From contig CP021371.1 of assembly GCA_002600635.1 (NCBI GenBank), forward strand, positions 4,548,001 through 4,612,000: a DNA stretch of 64,000 bases, read 5' to 3'. The position numbers were made by a program, and so were the translations under genes. Shown piece after piece: positions 63,365 to 64,000 of the stretch (positions are counted from its first letter, which is position 1; each line of letters begins with the position of its first letter). The notes beneath the pieces are model-generated. The model did not search any database. It saw nothing but the letters and a program-made list of their open reading frames with translations, and had not been told where the DNA came from. The DNA is from Rhizobium sp. ACO-34A (lineage in GTDB: Bacteria; Pseudomonadota; Alphaproteobacteria; Rhizobiales; Rhizobiaceae).

Positions 63365-64000
63365 CTAGTGGAAATTGCGTCCCTTCGGCATGACGCCGGA
63401 GACGTCATCACGCGCGGCAGGCACCGGTCCCGGCAAATCGATATCCGCACCTGTTTGCTCCGCATGCCGTGAAGACCGGCTCTGCGGTCGGGGCATCGGG
63501 CGGGCATTGTCGGGAGCAGAGGAACGGTTGGCATCCTCCTTCAAGAGACCGAGCTTATCCGTGGAATCCATGATCTTATCGGCCACGATGTGGATGACGC
63601 CGCTTGCCTTCTGGAGGCGGCCATGAACCGTCACCAGCCGCGCACCCATCACAATCGGGCGGTAACGCTCGAAGGTCTTCTTCCAGACGATGATATTGGC
63701 GACGCCGGTTTCGTCCTCGATGGTCATGAAGATGACGCCCTTGGCCGAACCCGGCCTCTGCCGCACCAGAACGAGCCCGGCGACCTTCACGAAGCGGCCA
63801 GGAGCAACATCTTCCAGTTCGGCAGACCGGACGATACCGCTCGATGCAAGATGGGCGCGCAGGAAGGAAAGCGGGTGCGCCTTCAGCGAAAGGGCAAGCA
63901 CCCGGTAATCCTGAATGACCGCCTCGCCTGCCGGCATGGGCCGCAGCGACATCCGCTCCTCCGCCTGCAATTCGCAATCGGCGGCCTTTTCGAAGAGCGG
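63365..64000 (-). CDS. dnaE2: error-prone DNA polymerase III alpha subunit, C-terminal part
   Basis: The last 211 codons of a gene that begins to the right of the window. The segment carries the C-terminal OB-fold of DnaE2/ImuC (VKVAGLVLVRQRPGSAKG, then VIFMTIEDETGVANIIVW) and ends in the characteristic GVMPKGRNFH. DnaE2 works with ImuA and ImuB in SOS-induced mutagenic repair; those partners would lie upstream, outside the window. The frame is open to the window edge. Confidence 0.93.
   Translation of the reverse strand, partial: PLFEKAADCELQAEERMSLRPMPAGEAVIQDYRVLALSLKAHPLSFLRAHLASSGIVRSAELEDVAPGRFVKVAGLVLVRQRPGSAKGVIFMTIEDETGVANIIVWKKTFERYRPIVMGARLVTVHGRLQKASGVIHIVADKIMDSTDKLGLLKEDANRSSAPDNARPMPRPQSRSSRHAEQTGADIDLPGPVPAARDDVSGVMPKGRNFH

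Overview
The window reads as a chromosomal segment of an alphaproteobacterium of the Rhizobiaceae (Agrobacterium/Rhizobium/Shinella-like; genus not determinable from sequence alone). The signs are a high GC content, an ndvB/ndvA cyclic beta-1,2-glucan system, a 1152-residue pyruvate carboxylase, an Irr-box in front of bacterioferritin, and the order obgE-proB-proA-nadD-rsfS-rlmH-envC-ctpA.

Core region, 1-34.4 kb. It opens with a probable arginine-catabolic cluster: the end of a DDAH/amidinotransferase-family hydrolase, a TetR regulator, an arginine:pyruvate-type aminotransferase, a ketoarginine-decarboxylase-like ThDP enzyme and an XRE-cupin regulator. Cyclic glucan synthase ndvB follows, convergent with pyc across a perfect terminator hairpin. 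Next come a LuxR-type regulator, the glucan exporter ndvA, a Bfd-like ferredoxin and bacterioferritin. A long leftward block then runs from obgE to ctpA, a divergent polysaccharide deacetylase and rppH. Both rppH and proA carry a one-base contraction in a homopolymer run. An EEP-family hydrolase, two adjacent GNAT genes and rplU-rpmA complete the core.

Accessory region, 34.4-59.8 kb. Two tRNA-Ser(CGA) genes lie in 137-bp direct repeats (34420-34556 and 51775-51911) and bracket a 17-kb island. The island holds a NYN-domain protein, a PDDEXK nuclease, a periplasmic ClpP-fold/PAN protein, a tyrosine integrase, a serine resolvase, several unrecognised small genes, an Mrr-type endonuclease flanked by imperfect direct repeats, a complete type I restriction system (hsdR-hsdS-orf-hsdM) and a DUF4145 protein. 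It is essentially a defence island. A second element of about 7.9 kb begins in the 3' end of the second tRNA and stops at an exact 16-bp copy of that end (59795-59810). It encodes its own tyrosine integrase, a MobV-like relaxase, an HUH-type replication initiator, a secreted Ig-like protein, a membrane protein and three small unknown proteins. Its gene set fits an integrative, mobilizable element that replicates by rolling circle, and it is the most notable system in the window.

Right flank, 59.8-64 kb. A gene-poor stretch contains a second copy of a structured 29-bp repeat found inside the element, probably the scar of an earlier insertion. Then come a MarR regulator with a perfect 18-bp palindrome, a GlcG/HbpS-like protein, an unusual SDR lacking the YxxxK motif, an NADPH:FMN reductase, and the 3' end of dnaE2. 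No rRNA genes, CRISPR arrays or insertion sequences were seen.
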